Shown here: one piece after another, positions 10,100-21,029 of the stretch | Numbering within the stretch: the first letter of the stretch is position 1 | Layout of the letters: every line of letters starts with the position of its first letter | Assembly: GCF_001278805.1 (NCBI RefSeq) | Contig: NZ_CP012602.1 | Location: 599,001 to 663,000 of the forward strand | Reading direction: 5' to 3' | DNA from: Bacillus sp. FJAT-18017 | GTDB taxonomy: Bacteria; Bacillota; Bacilli; Bacillales; Cytobacillaceae | Length of the DNA stretch: 64,000 nucleotides | Position numbers and translations under genes: made by a program | The notes under the pieces: model-generated | The model's input: only the letters and a program-made list of their open reading frames with translations | Databases searched by the model: none | What the model was told of the DNA's origin: nothing

Positions 10100-10939
10100 A
10101 TGGAAGATAAGTATGCTGCGCTTGACCCGATTGCGTTTTCGCTGGGGCCGTTTACGGTGCATTGGTATGGGCTGATTATTGGGACTGGGCTTGCACTCGC
10201 GCTGTTTCTTGCGATGCGGGAGAGTGACCGGAGGGGTTTGCCGAAGGAGACGTTCCCGGATTTGATGATTTGGGCGATTCCGATTGCGATTTTGTCGGCG
10301 CGGATTTATTATGTGATTTTTCAGTGGGAGTATTATGCGGACAACCCAGGTGATATTATTAAGATTTGGAATGGCGGGATTGCGATTCACGGTGCGCTGA
10401 TTGGGTCGGTTCTGACGGCGTATTTCTTTACAAGGGCACGCGGGATTTCGTTCTGGAAGCTGGCTGATATTGCGGCGCCAAGCATTATCCTTGGGCAGGC
10501 GATAGGCCGCTGGGGGAATTTCATGAACCAGGAGGCGCATGGCGGCGAGGTGTCGCGAGAGTTTCTAGAGGGGCTGATGTTGCCGGACTGGATTGTTAAT
10601 CAGATGGAGATCAATGGAGTTTACTATCATCCGACGTTCTTATATGAGTCGCTGTGGAATTTTGCGGGGTTTGCGCTGCTGTTGTTGCTGCGGCGTGTGA
10701 ATTTGCGCCGCGGGGAAAGCTTCCTTGCGTATGTGATTTGGTATTCGATTGGGCGCTTCTTTATTGAAGGCTTGCGGACGGACAGTCTGATGCTTGGTCC
10801 GCTCCGGATTGCGCAGGTCATTTCACTTGTACTGATTGTGGCTGCGGTGGCATTGATTGTGTATCGCCGGAAAAAGGGACTGGCTGAGGCGCGGTATTTG
10901 GATGAGGATGGTGCCGGGAAGCCAGCTGTCGCGAAGTAA
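10100..10939 (+). CDS. lgt: Prolipoprotein diacylglyceryl transferase
   Basis: Transfers diacylglycerol from phosphatidylglycerol to the lipobox cysteine of prolipoproteins, in the cytoplasmic membrane. 279 aa from ATG 10100, seven bases after GAAGGAG; ATG 10094 would be too close. Seven hydrophobic segments are visible. The Lgt signature region is present ([14 protein letters not shown] with the conserved His, and [13 protein letters not shown]). Substrates in this window include the lipoproteins at 32458 and 62376. The codon use is visibly G-rich at third positions compared with its neighbours. Confidence 0.96.
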   Translation: MEDKYAALDPIAFSLGPFTVHWYGLIIGTGLALALFLAMRESDRRGLPKETFPDLMIWAIPIAILSARIYYVIFQWEYYADNPGDIIKIWNGGIAIHGALIGSVLTAYFFTRARGISFWKLADIAAPSIILGQAIGRWGNFMNQEAHGGEVSREFLEGLMLPDWIVNQMEINGVYYHPTFLYESLWNFAGFALLLLLRRVNLRRGESFLAYVIWYSIGRFFIEGLRTDSLMLGPLRIAQVISLVLIVAAVALIVYRRKKGLAEARYLDEDGAGKPAVAK

Positions 10940-10945
10940 TAGTAA

Positions 10946-11025
10946 TTCGGCGATTTTGGGATTAATTTGGCGATTTTAAAAATATATCGGTGATTTTAAA
11001 ATTAATTCGGCGATTTTAATGTATG
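10946..11025. repeat. 20-bp direct repeat, four units
   Basis: TTCGGCGATTTT-like words begin at 10946, 10966, 10986 and 11006, exactly 20 bp apart, with A/T-rich linkers. It fills the lgt-yvoD gap within an operon. Confidence 0.85.
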
Positions 11026-11045
11026 GACAAAGGGGTTTAATACGG

Positions 11046-11987
11046 ATGTTGGTTAATTCTTTAAAAAAAGGACTCCTGGTCGGCGTGAAAACAACATGGT
11101 CGCTGGGGAAAGTGATTTTTCCAGTCACGCTGATCGTGTCCATTTTGCAATATACACCAGTTTTGCCGTGGTTAATGAAGGCGATAGAGCCGCTGATGAT
11201 GCTGATTGGGCTGCCCGGCGAGGCGGCAATTCCGCTTGTGCTTGGGAACTTCCTTAACCTGTATGCGGCAATCGGGGCAATTTTGACGCTTGATTTTACC
11301 GTAAAAGAAGTGTTTATTCTCGCGGTGATGCTTGGTTTTTCGCATAACTTGATAATTGAAAGCACGGTTGCCCTAAAGGCGGGAGTGAAACTTTGGATTG
11401 TCCTCACTGTTAGGCTTGGGCTCGCGTTTCTGTCTGCCGCGGTCATCAATCTTGTCTGGCAAGGAGGCAGCAGCCAGGCGGTGTACGGCTTCATCCAGGC
11501 TGCAGATGAGCCTGCGGTTGGTACAGCAGCAATTTTACTTGAAGCAATTAGCAAGGCCGGAATTGGGATTGTTCAGCTTGCGGCAATTGTTATTCCGCTT
11601 ATGATAATGATCCAGGTGCTGAAGGATTTGCAGTGGCTTGGAAAATTTTCAAAAACAATGGCTCCAATGACCCGAACTCTAGGTATGCAGGAGAATACGT
11701 CGACGACAATGGCGGCGGGGTTATTGTTCGGGCTTGCGTACGGGGCTGGTGTCATGATTCAGGCGGTTGAGGAAGACGGGGTCAGCAAGAAGGATGCAAC
11801 GCTGGCGTTTATTTTTCTCGTTTCCTGCCATGCGGTCATCGAGGACACGCTCATTTTCATTCCGCTAGGGATTCCTGTTTGGCCGCTGCTGTTAATCAGG
11901 GTTGGTGTCGCTGTGCTGCTGACGCTGATTGTCGGTACGATTTGGAAACGCGCCGGCCTGATTCGCAGGAAGGAAGTCAATATTTGA
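11046..11987 (+). CDS. yvoD: Nucleoside-recognition (Gate) domain membrane protein, YvoD-like
   Basis: 313 aa from ATG 11046, with AAAGGGG upstream; the ORF could start nine codons earlier without an RBS. About eight hydrophobic segments are arranged as two Gate-like halves, with the motifs [26 protein letters not shown] and AYGAGVMIQ, and a second-half [12 protein letters not shown] that mirrors the first. The gene sits between lgt and ppaX exactly as yvoD does in B. subtilis. The transported or sensed ligand is unknown. Confidence 0.85.
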   Translation: MLVNSLKKGLLVGVKTTWSLGKVIFPVTLIVSILQYTPVLPWLMKAIEPLMMLIGLPGEAAIPLVLGNFLNLYAAIGAILTLDFTVKEVFILAVMLGFSHNLIIESTVALKAGVKLWIVLTVRLGLAFLSAAVINLVWQGGSSQAVYGFIQAADEPAVGTAAILLEAISKAGIGIVQLAAIVIPLMIMIQVLKDLQWLGKFSKTMAPMTRTLGMQENTSTTMAAGLLFGLAYGAGVMIQAVEEDGVSKKDATLAFIFLVSCHAVIEDTLIFIPLGIPVWPLLLIRVGVAVLLTLIVGTIWKRAGLIRRKEVNI

Positions 11988-12018
11988 GACCGCTTTTTAT
12001 CATAGAAAGGAAGCTGCT

Positions 12019-12672
12019 ATGCCTATGAAAATTGATACAATCCTATTTGACCTCGATGGGACGCTGATTGATACAAATGACCTAATTATCAACTCGTTCC
12101 TTCATACGCTGGGCCACTATTATCCTAATAAATATCAGCGTGATGATGTTCTGCCATTCATGGGGCCATCGCTCCGTGAGACGTTCGGTGCGATGGATTC
12201 AGAGAATGTTGAGGAAATGATTGTGACCTACCGCAAGTTTAATGTTGAAAATCATGATGAGCTGGTTAAGGAATTCCCCAATGTACTCGAGGCTGTCCAA
12301 GCACTGAAGGAAGGCGGGTACAAGATTGGCATTGTGACGACGAAGATGCACGATGTCGTCATGAAGGGCCTGAAGCTGGCAAAATTGGACAAGTACTTTG
12401 ATGTGATTGTCGCGCTGGACCATGTGACAAAGGAAAAGCCGGATCCGGAACCAATCCTGCTTGCGTTGGAGAAGCTTGGCTCAAAGCCGGAAACTGCAAT
12501 CATGGTCGGTGATAACTATCACGATATTTTGGCTGGGAAAAATGCCGGGACTCTGACTGCCGGGGTTGCCTGGTCAGCCAAGGGCCGAGAGTATTTGGAA
12601 AAATTCGAGCCCGATTTCATGCTTGAGAGTATGACCGATATTCTCGGCATCGTAGGCGTTGAGACGGAATGA
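12019..12672 (+). CDS. ppaX: Pyrophosphatase PpaX (HAD family)
   Basis: Hydrolyses the pyrophosphate released by HprK-driven dephosphorylation of P-Ser-HPr. 217 aa, matching the 216-aa B. subtilis protein. HAD motif I is [10 protein letters not shown] (residues about 11-20). Motif II threonine is in IVTTKM, motif III lysine in KEKPDPEPI, and motif IV in [23 protein letters not shown] precedes ATG 12019. Its stop overlaps the start of yvoF (ATGA), indicating translational coupling. Confidence 0.95.
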   Translation: MPMKIDTILFDLDGTLIDTNDLIINSFLHTLGHYYPNKYQRDDVLPFMGPSLRETFGAMDSENVEEMIVTYRKFNVENHDELVKEFPNVLEAVQALKEGGYKIGIVTTKMHDVVMKGLKLAKLDKYFDVIVALDHVTKEKPDPEPILLALEKLGSKPETAIMVGDNYHDILAGKNAGTLTAGVAWSAKGREYLEKFEPDFMLESMTDILGIVGVETE

Positions 12673-13205
12673 GGCGGACCGAACGGTTTCCTGTCGAAGG
12701 CGCCAATTCGCTCTGGCACGTATATAAAACCGTCCCATTTTTAAAAGTGGTCAAGAACTTCATTGTCATCCAGCTTGCCCGCTATACGCCGGTCCTTGGG
12801 ATGAAGAACTGGCTATATCGGAATTTCCTTGATATGAAAGTCGGCGAGCACACCTCGTTTGCGCTGATGGTGATGCTCGATATCATGTTCCCCGAGAAGA
12901 TATCGGTCGGGCATAACACGGTGATTGGTTACAATACAACGATTCTCGCTCATGAGTATCTTATTAAGGAATACCGGCTCGGTAAGGTTAGGATTGGCAG
13001 CGAGGTTATGATTGGGGCCAATTCGACAATCCTGCCGGGTGTTGTGATCGGCGACGGGGCTATTGTTTCTGCCGGAACGCTTGTGCATAAGGATGTTCCT
13101 GCCGGCTCGTTTGTCGGCGGCAATCCGATGCGGGTTATTTATACGGCTGAGGAATTAGCGAAACGAAATGAGAATGACCCGATTTATGGGAAAGATAAAG
13201 AATAG
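12669..13205 (+). CDS. yvoF: Acyltransferase with left-handed beta-helix, YvoF-like
   Basis: 178 aa. The C-terminal two thirds show hexapeptide repeats ([LIV]-G-x4), for example [35 protein letters not shown] and GSFVGGNP, typical of the maltose/galactoside O-acetyltransferase superfamily. A catalytic-type His lies in [13 protein letters not shown]. Start ATG overlaps the ppaX stop. Acceptor substrate unknown. A terminator follows, closing the hprK operon. Confidence 0.88.
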   Translation: MRRTERFPVEGANSLWHVYKTVPFLKVVKNFIVIQLARYTPVLGMKNWLYRNFLDMKVGEHTSFALMVMLDIMFPEKISVGHNTVIGYNTTILAHEYLIKEYRLGKVRIGSEVMIGANSTILPGVVIGDGAIVSAGTLVHKDVPAGSFVGGNPMRVIYTAEELAKRNENDPIYGKDKE

Positions 13206-13208
13206 GAG

Positions 13209-13236
13209 CCTTCCGGCGATGTCCGGAAGGTTTTTT
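13209..13236 (+). terminator. Terminator of the hprK operon
   Basis: CCTTCCGG / CCGGAAGG stem, loop CGATGT, then six T. Confidence 0.92.
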
Positions 13237-13276
13237 CTTTAATAAACGATTTTTTCGATTTGTCTTTTAGCGTTGT

Positions 13277-13375
13277 TATCCACAAACTTCCGGTTTCTAT
13301 CCACAAATTCTTAATAGTATCCGTGAGTGTGAAGGTTTATCAACAAGCTTTGAGATTCTTTTCATCAAATTGGGT
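13277..13375. repeat. 20-21-bp direct repeat upstream of hisZ
   Basis: TATCC(A)C-type words start at 13277, 13298, 13318 and 13338 (periods 21, 20, 20). The gap to hisZ holds no other recognisable element and no T-box. Confidence 0.65.
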
Positions 13376-13544
13376 ATTCAATAATCTCCAGGATGTTCCC
13401 GAAAAATATTCTGATTAATGACGTATTTCAATTGACGCTGGTTCGATGGAGAGGTAAACTAACTATAAATCTTTATCTTATTAGCACATTAGCGAACTAA
13501 AGCAAAACAATTATAGATATCCCAAAATGTAAAGGATGAGCAGA

Positions 13545-14720
13545 GTGGGCCGTTTGTTTATGTTTGAGAAACCGCTGGGCATGCGCGATACGCTGCCTGA
13601 GCTTTTTGAAAAAAAGAAAAGGGTGCGCGCCTTTGTTGAAGAGATGATTGGCCGCTGGGGCTATCGGTTTATAGAGACACCGGCATTGGAGTATTACGAA
13701 ACAGTCGGCGAGGCGTCGGCAATCCTAGACCAGCAGCTGTTCAAGCTGCTTGACCAGCAGGGCCACACGCTTGTGCTCAGGCCGGATATGACGGCACCAA
13801 TCGCACGGGTGGCTGCATCGAGGCTGATGAAAGACGATACACCTCTAAAACTAGCATACTCGGCAAATGTATTCAGGGCGCAGCAGCGCGAGGGAGGCCG
13901 GCCCGCAGAGTTTGAACAAATTGGCGTAGAGTGCCTGAATGATGAGACAGTTTCATGTGACGGAGAAGCGATCGCGCTTTTAACAGAATCGCTGGAGGCC
14001 GCGGGATTGAAAGAGTTCCAGATTTCGATCGGCCACATTAGTTTTGTTGATGAACTGTTTCAGCAAATCCTTGGAACGAGCGAACGCGCCGATCAGCTGC
14101 GCAAATTTCTTTATGAAAAAAATTATGTAGGTTACCGGGAGCATGTTAAAAACCTGGGTCTGTCTTCAATTGATCGCCAGCGTCTTCTGCAATTTCTTGA
14201 TCTTCGCGGTGGAGCAGATGTAATTGGGCAGGCGCTTGATTTGACCGAGAATGAGAAAGGCCAGGACGCAATCCGCCAGCTGACGGAGTTATGGGAAATC
14301 CTTGAGGACTATGGTGTTGGCAGCCGCGTCAAGTTTGACCTTACGCTAGTCAGCCATATGAGTTATTACACGGGTATCCTGTTTGAGGTGTATGCGGACG
14401 GGGTTGGCTTTCCGCTCGGGAACGGCGGCAGGTACAACGGCCTTCTAGAAAAGTTCGGCAGGACGGCGGGTGCAACCGGGTTTGCAATTAGGCTTGACCG
14501 CCTGCTGGAAGCGCTTGGGGATGTCGAAGCCGATGGGGAAATCCATGCTATCTTATTTTCGCCGGAACGGAGGAAAGAGGCGTTCGAAGCAGCTTCAATT
14601 TTACGAAAAGAAGGCAAGCGTGCTGTGCTTCAGGATATTGGCGGCGTCAGGAATGTCGATGCGTTCGCAAGGAACTTTAGCGAGATTACTTACCTCCTTG
14701 GAGGGATTCAGCATGGATAG
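13545..14720 (+). CDS. hisZ: ATP phosphoribosyltransferase regulatory subunit
   Basis: HisRS-like paralogue that has no aminoacylation role and is needed by the short form of HisG to make phosphoribosyl-ATP. About 391 aa. Class II synthetase motif 2-like ([26 protein letters not shown]) and motif 3-like ([14 protein letters not shown]) regions are present. The start is uncertain. GTG 13545 has AAAGG nine bases upstream; ATG 13536 abuts that RBS; TTG 13554 would give MFMFEKP, like the B. subtilis protein as I remember it. It is the first gene of the his operon, and its stop overlaps hisG. Confidence 0.92.
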   Translation: MGRLFMFEKPLGMRDTLPELFEKKKRVRAFVEEMIGRWGYRFIETPALEYYETVGEASAILDQQLFKLLDQQGHTLVLRPDMTAPIARVAASRLMKDDTPLKLAYSANVFRAQQREGGRPAEFEQIGVECLNDETVSCDGEAIALLTESLEAAGLKEFQISIGHISFVDELFQQILGTSERADQLRKFLYEKNYVGYREHVKNLGLSSIDRQRLLQFLDLRGGADVIGQALDLTENEKGQDAIRQLTELWEILEDYGVGSRVKFDLTLVSHMSYYTGILFEVYADGVGFPLGNGGRYNGLLEKFGRTAGATGFAIRLDRLLEALGDVEADGEIHAILFSPERRKEAFEAASILRKEGKRAVLQDIGGVRNVDAFARNFSEITYLLGGIQHG

Positions 14721-15351
14721 ATGGTTAACGATTGCAATGCCGAAGGGAAGGATTTTTGAGGAAGCGGCCGAGCTTCTGCGGGAGGCTGGTTACCAGCTTC
14801 CGCCTGAGTTCGATGAGTCACGGAAGCTGATTGTCGAGGCGGAGGAGGAACAGCTGCGATTTATATTGGCCAAGCCGATGGATGTTCCTACGTATGTTGA
14901 GCATGGCGTCGCAGACCTTGGGATTGCCGGGAAAGATGTCATGCTTGAGGAAGAACGGGATGTGTACGAACTGCTGGATTTGAAGATTTCCTCGTGTTAT
15001 TTGGCGGTTGCCGGGCTGCCGGGTACGAAAATGAGTGAGATTGCCCCGAAAATTGCTACAAAATATCCTCATGTAGCAGCCGCCTATTTTAGGGAGCAGG
15101 GCGAACAGGTTGAGATCATTAAGCTAAATGGTTCAATTGAGCTGGCACCAATTATCGGGCTGGCAGACCGGATAGTCGACATCGTCTCATCGGGCCGTAC
15201 CCTTAAGGAAAACGGACTGGTTAAGTTTGAAAAAATAACTTCCATCACCTCCAGGCTAATCGTGAATCCGGTCAGCTACCGGATGAAGGATGAGTTGATC
15301 AACGACATGGTCAGCAGATTGAGCAAGGTTGTTGGAGGTGAACGACTATGA
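14713..15351 (+). CDS. hisG: ATP phosphoribosyltransferase, short form
   Basis: Catalyses the first step of histidine synthesis, ATP plus PRPP to phosphoribosyl-ATP. 212 aa, the short form lacking the C-terminal regulatory domain, consistent with the preceding hisZ. ATG 14713 lies inside the hisZ end with GAGGG upstream. N-terminal [12 protein letters not shown] and the PRPP-binding loop [16 protein letters not shown] near residue 155 are diagnostic. Its stop overlaps hisD (ATGA). Confidence 0.96.
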   Translation: MDRWLTIAMPKGRIFEEAAELLREAGYQLPPEFDESRKLIVEAEEEQLRFILAKPMDVPTYVEHGVADLGIAGKDVMLEEERDVYELLDLKISSCYLAVAGLPGTKMSEIAPKIATKYPHVAAAYFREQGEQVEIIKLNGSIELAPIIGLADRIVDIVSSGRTLKENGLVKFEKITSITSRLIVNPVSYRMKDELINDMVSRLSKVVGGERL

Positions 15352-16619
15352 AAATTGTTTTTGCAAAAGAGGCTGTATCGATTAAGCGGTCGATTGAATC
15401 TGGAACAAACGAGCAGCTTGATGCGGTCCAGCGGATTTTGGCCGATGTAAGGATTCGGGGAGACGAGGCAATCCGGGAATATACCGAGAAGTTTGACGGG
15501 GTGCGGCTTGCTTCTTTTAAAGTAACGGAGAGTGAACTGGAGGCAGCGTATCGGGAAGTTGATGATAATTTTATAGAGATCATCAGGGAGGCTTCGTCAA
15601 ACATACGTGCTTTTCACGAAAAGCAGCTTCGGACCTCGTGGCTCACCACCGAGGAAAACGGCACAATCCTTGGCCAAAAAATCACACCGCTTGATAGTGC
15701 GGGCGTTTATGTTCCGGGCGGGACAGCCGCCTACCCATCATCGGTGCTGATGAACGTCATTCCGGCTCAAGTCGCAGGTGTAGGAAGAATTGCGATGGTC
15801 TCGCCTCCCGATGGAAGCGGACGGATACCAGCGTCAGTGCTCGTTGCGGCAAAGGAAGCTGGAGTAACCGAGATTTACAAGGTTGGTGGTGCCCAGGCAA
15901 TTGCAGCCCTCGCTTATGGGACGGAATCAATTGCTCCTGTTGATAAAATAACCGGACCTGGCAACATATACGTCGCTCTTGCAAAAAAAGAAGTATACGG
16001 AGATGTGGCTATAGACATGATTGCCGGGCCGAGTGAAATTGCGGTGCTGGCTGATGAAACGGCCTTTGCGGACGAAGTGGCCGCCGACCTGCTGTCACAA
16101 GCTGAGCATGACCCGCGAGCCTGCAGTGTACTGGTGACAACATCAAGGCGAATGGCCGAAGAGGTTGCGCATGAAATTGGTAGGCAGCTTGAATTACTGC
16201 CAAGGCGGGATATTGCTATGCGGGCTATTGAGGACTATGGCGCAATTTATGTCGCACGGGACATGGATGAAGCAGTCCGCCTGATCAACGAGCTGGCGCC
16301 TGAGCATCTTGAGATTATGACGGAAAATCCAATGGAGCTTCTGGGCAAAATCAAGCATGCCGGAGCTATTTTTCTAGGAAGGTATAGTTCGGAGCCTGTC
16401 GGTGATTACTTTGCCGGACCGAATCATGTGCTGCCGACAAATGGCACAGCCCGGTTCTCAAGCCCGCTCAACGTGGATGATTTTCAAAAGAAATCCAGCA
16501 TTATTTCTTATAGTGGAGCAGCCTTAAAGGTGAATGCCGAAAAAATTGCTTCGTTTGCGCGCATGGAAGGCCTCGAGGCGCATGCCCGGGCAGTTGAAGC
16601 AAGGCTTAAGAATAAATAG
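15348..16619 (+). CDS. hisD: Histidinol dehydrogenase
   Basis: Oxidises L-histidinol to histidine in two NAD-dependent steps, with zinc at the active site. 423 aa. Family motifs are [69 protein letters not shown] and [13 protein letters not shown]. Start overlaps hisG. A 313-bp gap with repeats separates it from hisB, unlike the tight his operon of B. subtilis. Confidence 0.97.
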   Translation: MKIVFAKEAVSIKRSIESGTNEQLDAVQRILADVRIRGDEAIREYTEKFDGVRLASFKVTESELEAAYREVDDNFIEIIREASSNIRAFHEKQLRTSWLTTEENGTILGQKITPLDSAGVYVPGGTAAYPSSVLMNVIPAQVAGVGRIAMVSPPDGSGRIPASVLVAAKEAGVTEIYKVGGAQAIAALAYGTESIAPVDKITGPGNIYVALAKKEVYGDVAIDMIAGPSEIAVLADETAFADEVAADLLSQAEHDPRACSVLVTTSRRMAEEVAHEIGRQLELLPRRDIAMRAIEDYGAIYVARDMDEAVRLINELAPEHLEIMTENPMELLGKIKHAGAIFLGRYSSEPVGDYFAGPNHVLPTNGTARFSSPLNVDDFQKKSSIISYSGAALKVNAEKIASFARMEGLEAHARAVEARLKNK

Positions 16620-16685
16620 CGGGATTACCGGTTTTCGGCGCTGGGAGTTTTATCGAAAAAAACTGGGTTTATCAAACAGTGTACG

Positions 16686-16848
16686 CTCTTGATAAGTTTG
16701 AGATTCTCTTGGTAAAACGGTAAACTCTCTTGATAAGTTAAGAATTTCTCTTAATAAAACGGTAAACTCTCTTGATAAGTCAAGGATTCCTTAATAAAAC
16801 AGTAAACTCTCTTGATAAGTTTAAGATTTCTCTTGATAAAAGTGTATG
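16686..16848. repeat. 20-21-bp repeat between hisD and hisB
   Basis: CTCTTGATAAG words start at 16686, 16727, 16769 and 16809. Halfway between them are diverged copies (CTCTTGGTAA, CTCTTAATAA), so the basic unit is 20-21 bp and the higher-order period 40-42 bp. Just before hisB a hairpin CTCTGG / CCAGAG spans about 16878-16910. Confidence 0.85.
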
Positions 16849-16932
16849 CGTTAAAACTTTTCTATAAAAATGTCGGACTCTGGATCGTGGTTCACCCTTG
16901 TAACCAGAGACTCGTTATTGGAGGAGCCAACA

Positions 16933-17523
16933 ATGGAGCGGATTGCAGAAATTGAACGGAAAACAAATGAAACAAATATTAAACTTTCACTTGAGCTTGA
17001 CGGGGAGGGCCGCTCGGAACTAGAAACAGGCGTCCCTTTCCTCACCCATATGCTCGAGTTATTCGCCAAGCATGGTCAATTCAATTTGATGGTTGATGCA
17101 AAAGGAGACATTGAGGTTGATGACCATCACACAACAGAAGACATTGGGATTTGCCTTGGCCAGGCAATCCGTGAGGCGCTTGGGGAAAAACGAGGCATCC
17201 GCCGTTATGGAAATGCGTTTGTCCCGATGGATGAAGCATTGGCGCAAGTGGTGATTGACCTAAGCAACCGGCCGCATCTTGAAATGCGGGCAGAGCTTCC
17301 TTCAGCGAAAGTTGGTACATTTGACACTGAGCTTGTCCAGGAATTCCTATGGAAACTTGCCCTTGAGGCCCGGATGAATTTGCATATTATCGTCCATTAT
17401 GGAAAAAACACTCACCATATTATTGAAGCGATTTTTAAGGCTCTGGCACGGGCGCTAAATGAAGCATCATCGATTGACCCAAACCTTCAAGGCCGGCTTC
17501 CTTCAACAAAGGGAATGCTTTAA
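16933..17523 (+). CDS. hisB: Imidazoleglycerol-phosphate dehydratase
   Basis: Converts imidazole glycerol phosphate to imidazole acetol phosphate; manganese enzyme. 196 aa from ATG 16933 behind GGAGGAG; an ORF extension to 16870 is untranslated leader. The metal-binding motifs are intact: FLTHMLELFAKHG, DDHHTTEDIG, and a second DE..HHIIEA..K cluster near the C-terminus. Single-domain form, without histidinol phosphatase. No hisC or histidinol phosphatase gene lies in this operon. Confidence 0.97.
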   Translation: MERIAEIERKTNETNIKLSLELDGEGRSELETGVPFLTHMLELFAKHGQFNLMVDAKGDIEVDDHHTTEDIGICLGQAIREALGEKRGIRRYGNAFVPMDEALAQVVIDLSNRPHLEMRAELPSAKVGTFDTELVQEFLWKLALEARMNLHIIVHYGKNTHHIIEAIFKALARALNEASSIDPNLQGRLPSTKGML

Positions 17524-17606
17524 AGCGGTCTTCATTGCTTCCTGATCTGAATGCAATGTGGGTGAGGGGACGTGGATGTTGGCTACCTTAGAAAGGATTG
17601 AACCAA

Positions 17607-18245
17607 ATGATTGGCATTATTGATTATGGAATGGGTAATTTATTCAGTGTCTCAAAGGCACTCGAACGGCTGGGTGCCCGTTACTTCCTTTCCGGGGACC
17701 GGGCAGAGCTGGCGGAAGCGGATGCTCTTATCCTGCCCGGGGTCGGCTCCTTCCGCGATGCAATGTTTCTATTAAAATCGGAAGGACTAGCGGATATGCT
17801 CCATGGTTATGCAGCTTCAGGAAAGCCACTGCTCGGTATTTGCCTTGGTATGCAGCTTCTATTTGAAGAGAGCGCGGAGAACGGCCCTTCGGAAGGGCTG
17901 GGAATTCTGCCTGGACGGGTTGAGCGATTTACTGGTTTGGCAGCTGATGGCACTCCTTATAAGGTACCGCACATGGGCTGGAACAGGCTTAGCTTTAAAA
18001 AGGAATCGCCGATTCTTTCTGGTCTTGAAGAAGGTCATGTATATTTCGTCCATTCCTATTTCGTTAAAGCCGACAATCCGGAATACCTTATTGCTCAAGC
18101 AAACTACAACGAGGAGGTTTCCGCTGTAGTCGGCAAAGGAAACGTGTACGGCATGCAATTCCATCCCGAAAAAAGCGGCCCGCTCGGCATCCAGCTTCTC
18201 CAAAACTTCCTCAAGCTCGCCCAAGCCCAGGAAGTAAAAAAATAA
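17607..18245 (+). CDS. hisH: Imidazole glycerol phosphate synthase, glutaminase subunit
   Basis: Class I glutamine amidotransferase that feeds ammonia to HisF. 212 aa from ATG 17607 with AAAGGA upstream. Catalytic Cys is in [11 protein letters not shown] (about residue 81); the His-Glu pair is in MQFHPEKSG near residue 190. The oxyanion-strand motif [11 protein letters not shown] is present. 118 bp separate it from hisA. Confidence 0.96.
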   Translation: MIGIIDYGMGNLFSVSKALERLGARYFLSGDRAELAEADALILPGVGSFRDAMFLLKSEGLADMLHGYAASGKPLLGICLGMQLLFEESAENGPSEGLGILPGRVERFTGLAADGTPYKVPHMGWNRLSFKKESPILSGLEEGHVYFVHSYFVKADNPEYLIAQANYNEEVSAVVGKGNVYGMQFHPEKSGPLGIQLLQNFLKLAQAQEVKK

Positions 18246-18337
18246 CAGGGAAGAAAGTGCGGTGAAGAGTGACAGCGATAGTTATCGTTTGGAAGTGTCC
18301 GCTTGAGATGGACAAAACATGTAGAAAGTCCATAAGA

Positions 18338-18350
18338 GGGGTCTGACCCC
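18338..18350. repeat. REP-like palindrome GGGGTCTGACCCC before hisA
   Basis: A perfect 6-bp-arm palindrome abuts the hisA RBS. The same words form the 19-bp inverted repeat at 28796-28835. Confidence 0.6.
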
Positions 18351-18363
18351 AGGAGGTGCAGGA

Positions 18364-19095
18364 ATGAGTTTTACGATTTATCCGGCGGTTGATATGCGGG
18401 GTGGGCGGTGTGTTCGCTTGTTGCAGGGGGATTATGGGAAGGAGACGGTGTATGGGGATTCGCCGTTTGAGATGGCCAGGAGGTTTGCGGAGGATGGAGC
18501 GTCGTGGATTCACATGGTTGATCTTGATGGGGCGAAGGATGGCAAACGGGTGAACGACCGGTTTGTGATTCAGGCAGCCCGGGAGCTCCCGCATGTACGA
18601 ATTCAGATTGGCGGCGGCATCCGGACGGAAGCGGATATTGCCCACTATCTTGGCCAAGGTGTAGCCCGTGTGATTATCGGAAGTGTCGCTATTACCAACC
18701 CTGATTTTGCAGAGAAAATGATCAAAAAGTACGGCAGCCAAATTGCGATTGGCCTTGATGCGAAGGGTGGATACATAGCAACGCATGGCTGGCTGGAAAC
18801 ATCCAATGTTAAGGCTGTTGACCTTGGGCGCCGCTTTGGAGAGGCGGGAGCAGAGACCTTTATTTTTACTGATATTGCTACAGATGGGACACTTGCCGGG
18901 CCAAATGTAGCGGCGACCGCGGATCTCGCCAGTGCTACTGAAAAAACAGTCATCGCCTCAGGCGGCGTGAGTTCGCTTGATGACTTACGGACACTGGCTG
19001 CTGAAAAGGGAATCAGTGGTGCTATCGTCGGTAAGGCGCTGTACGAGCAGCGATTTACCTTAAAAGAGGCACTGCAAGTAGCGGCGGCTACGTAA
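18364..19095 (+). CDS. hisA: ProFAR isomerase
   Basis: Amadori-type isomerisation of ProFAR to PRFAR. 243 aa (beta-alpha)8 barrel with the two half-barrel phosphate-binding signatures: [10 protein letters not shown] with VIIGSVA in the first half, and [11 protein letters not shown] with [10 protein letters not shown] in the second. General acid-base Asp in AVDMRGG (N-terminus) and in [18 protein letters not shown] precedes the ATG. Confidence 0.96.
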   Translation: MSFTIYPAVDMRGGRCVRLLQGDYGKETVYGDSPFEMARRFAEDGASWIHMVDLDGAKDGKRVNDRFVIQAARELPHVRIQIGGGIRTEADIAHYLGQGVARVIIGSVAITNPDFAEKMIKKYGSQIAIGLDAKGGYIATHGWLETSNVKAVDLGRRFGEAGAETFIFTDIATDGTLAGPNVAATADLASATEKTVIASGGVSSLDDLRTLAAEKGISGAIVGKALYEQRFTLKEALQVAAAT

Positions 19096-19108
19096 TCAAT
19101 TTACGAAT

Positions 19109-19200
19109 TGTCCTAAACAATTGGGGAGCTGTCAGAAATATATCCCAATTAATCCGCAGAATCTAAAAAATATCCTAACAAAAAGTCTGTCCGAAATACA
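19109..19200. repeat. Degenerate 20-21-bp repeat between hisA and hisF
   Basis: TGTCC/ATCC words recur near 19109, 19130, 19151, 19171 and 19188, about 20-21 bp apart. More diverged than at the other loci. Confidence 0.5.
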
Positions 19201-19227
19201 TTAGATAGAAGAGAAGGAGGTGGCCCA

Positions 19228-19986
19228 ATGCTTACAAAACGAATCATTCCCTGTTTGGATGTGAAAGACGGGCGGGTTGTGAAGGGTATCCAGTTTGTCC
19301 AGCTCCGCGATGCCGGGGACCCCGTCGAGATGGCCAAGTTTTACGATGAGCAGGGTGCGGATGAACTTGTGTTCCTCGACATATCCGCCTCGCATGAGGG
19401 CCGGAAGACGATGGTCGAAGTCGTCAGGCAGACAGCTTCAGAGCTTGCGATTCCATTCACGGTCGGCGGCGGGATCAACTCTCTTGAAGATATGAAAACC
19501 ATCCTCCGCGGAGGTGCCGACAAGGTTTCTCTGAATACTGCCGCAGTTCAGAATCCAGAATTAATCAAGCAAGGGGCTGATTATTTCGGGTCGCAATGTA
19601 TCGTTGTTGCCGTTGATGCGAAATATGAACCGGAGTGGGGAACATGGCAGGTTTATACCCATGGAGGCAGAAAACCGACAGGCATAAAGGCGCTGGACTG
19701 GGTAAAACAAGCAGAGGCGCTAGGAGCCGGAGAGTTTCTCCTGACTAGCATGAATTGTGACGGTGAAAAAAGCGGTTTTGATATCGCGCTTACAAAGGCG
19801 GTTAGCGAGGCTGTTTCGGTCCCTGTGATTGCTTCAGGAGGAGCTGGCAATGCCGCACACTTTGCTGAGGTGTTCAGGGAAGGGAAGGCAGATGCTGCAC
19901 TGGCAGCATCCATTTTCCATTATAAAGAAACATCCGTTGCGGAAGTAAAGCAATTTTTAAAAAAAGAAGGGGTTGAGGTCAGGTGA
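19228..19986 (+). CDS. hisF: Imidazole glycerol phosphate synthase, cyclase subunit
   Basis: Barrel enzyme that uses HisH-derived ammonia to form IGP and AICAR. 252 aa. N-terminal [15 protein letters not shown] with catalytic Asp, phosphate loops [12 protein letters not shown] and [11 protein letters not shown], second catalytic Asp in [21 protein letters not shown]. Its stop overlaps the GTG start of hisIE. Confidence 0.97.
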   Translation: MLTKRIIPCLDVKDGRVVKGIQFVQLRDAGDPVEMAKFYDEQGADELVFLDISASHEGRKTMVEVVRQTASELAIPFTVGGGINSLEDMKTILRGGADKVSLNTAAVQNPELIKQGADYFGSQCIVVAVDAKYEPEWGTWQVYTHGGRKPTGIKALDWVKQAEALGAGEFLLTSMNCDGEKSGFDIALTKAVSEAVSVPVIASGGAGNAAHFAEVFREGKADAALAASIFHYKETSVAEVKQFLKKEGVEVR

Positions 19987-20699
19987 ACATTGCTGAACTT
20001 ACATTTGATGAAAAAGGCCTGATTCCGGCCATCGTCCAGGACAGCAGAACGAAGGAAGTGTTGACTGTCGCCTATATGAATGAGGAATCTTTGGTCCGCA
20101 CGGTGGAGACAGGAGAAACATGGTTCTACAGCCGCTCGCGCCGGGAGTTGTGGCATAAGGGTGAAACGAGCGGAAATATCCAGAGCGTCACAGAAATCAA
20201 ATATGATTGTGACAGTGATGCCCTTGTTGTCCTCGTTGAGCCGGCCGGTCCTGCCTGCCATAACGGCACAACATCATGCTTCAGCGAAACGCTCTATTCT
20301 AGGAATTCGCCAGAACAGGCGCTGCCGTCTTACCCTATTCCAGATGAGACCGATGACGTTAGTCTCGCTGACTATACGCTTGTGAAAAAACTTGTCGAGG
20401 ATGAATTTAGTATCCTAAGGAAACTTGAGTCACTCATCAAGGACCGCGAACAGGAACGTCCTGAAGGTGCGTACACGACATATCTCTTCGAAAAAGGGGT
20501 CGACAAAATCCTGAAGAAGGTAGGTGAAGAGGCATCCGAAGTTATCATCGCCGCCAAGAACCGCGATCCGGAAGAACTCAAATGGGAAACCGCTGACCTC
20601 CTGTACCACTTGCTGGTCCTCCTCCGCGAACAAAATCTGCCATTGAAGGACGTGTTGTCTGTTCTTGAGGAGCGTCATACAAGCCATGATAAGCAATAG
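19983..20699 (+). CDS. hisIE: Bifunctional phosphoribosyl-AMP cyclohydrolase / phosphoribosyl-ATP pyrophosphatase
   Basis: Carries out steps 2 and 3 of the pathway. 238 aa, GTG start overlapping hisF. Residues 1-110 are the cyclohydrolase ([25 protein letters not shown], metal Cys in [12 protein letters not shown]). Residues about 140-238 are the MazG-like pyrophosphatase ([26 protein letters not shown]). Last gene of the his operon; the following gap carries 52-bp repeats but no obvious terminator. Confidence 0.96.
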   Translation: MNIAELTFDEKGLIPAIVQDSRTKEVLTVAYMNEESLVRTVETGETWFYSRSRRELWHKGETSGNIQSVTEIKYDCDSDALVVLVEPAGPACHNGTTSCFSETLYSRNSPEQALPSYPIPDETDDVSLADYTLVKKLVEDEFSILRKLESLIKDREQERPEGAYTTYLFEKGVDKILKKVGEEASEVIIAAKNRDPEELKWETADLLYHLLVLLREQNLPLKDVLSVLEERHTSHDKQ

Positions 20700-20729
20700 A
20701 AACAAGTCGGGCTGGTATCAGAAGAGCCG

Positions 20730-20880
20730 TAATGGATTAATCCATCTTCCCAGCCCGTCAATTAATCCAATAGAAGCGTCCTAATGGATTAATCCATCTT
20801 CCCGGATTATCAATCAATCCATTAGAAGCGCTCTAATGAATGAATTCATATTCCCGGCCCCCCAATTAATGGCGCGCGAT
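20730..20880. repeat. 52-bp dyad repeat, three units
   Basis: TAATGGATTAATCCAT starts at 20730 and 20782, with a diverged copy at 20834 (TAATGAATGAATTCAT). Each unit pairs with an ATCCATTA near its end, giving a dyad. Gap between hisIE and the TPR gene. Confidence 0.88.
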
Positions 20881-21029
20881 TTTAACTTTTTTTAAAAATC
20901 ACACCCCGCCGAATCTCACATCCTTCCAAGCTGAAAAACTGCCAATCCTATCCTAACCCCCAGCCCCACCTCCACGGATGAAGAGTTTTGTGGTATACTA
21001 CTCTAGTTATTACATTTGTGGAGGACTTC

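Noticed and set aside
13277..13310. DnaA boxes (TTATCCACA and CTATCCACA) suggesting an origin
   Set aside because: They are in phase with the 20-21-bp repeat at this locus, and no dnaA, dnaN or other origin feature is present.
13376..13544. T-box leader for the histidine operon
   Set aside because: No T-box sequence, specifier stem or terminator/antiterminator pair found.
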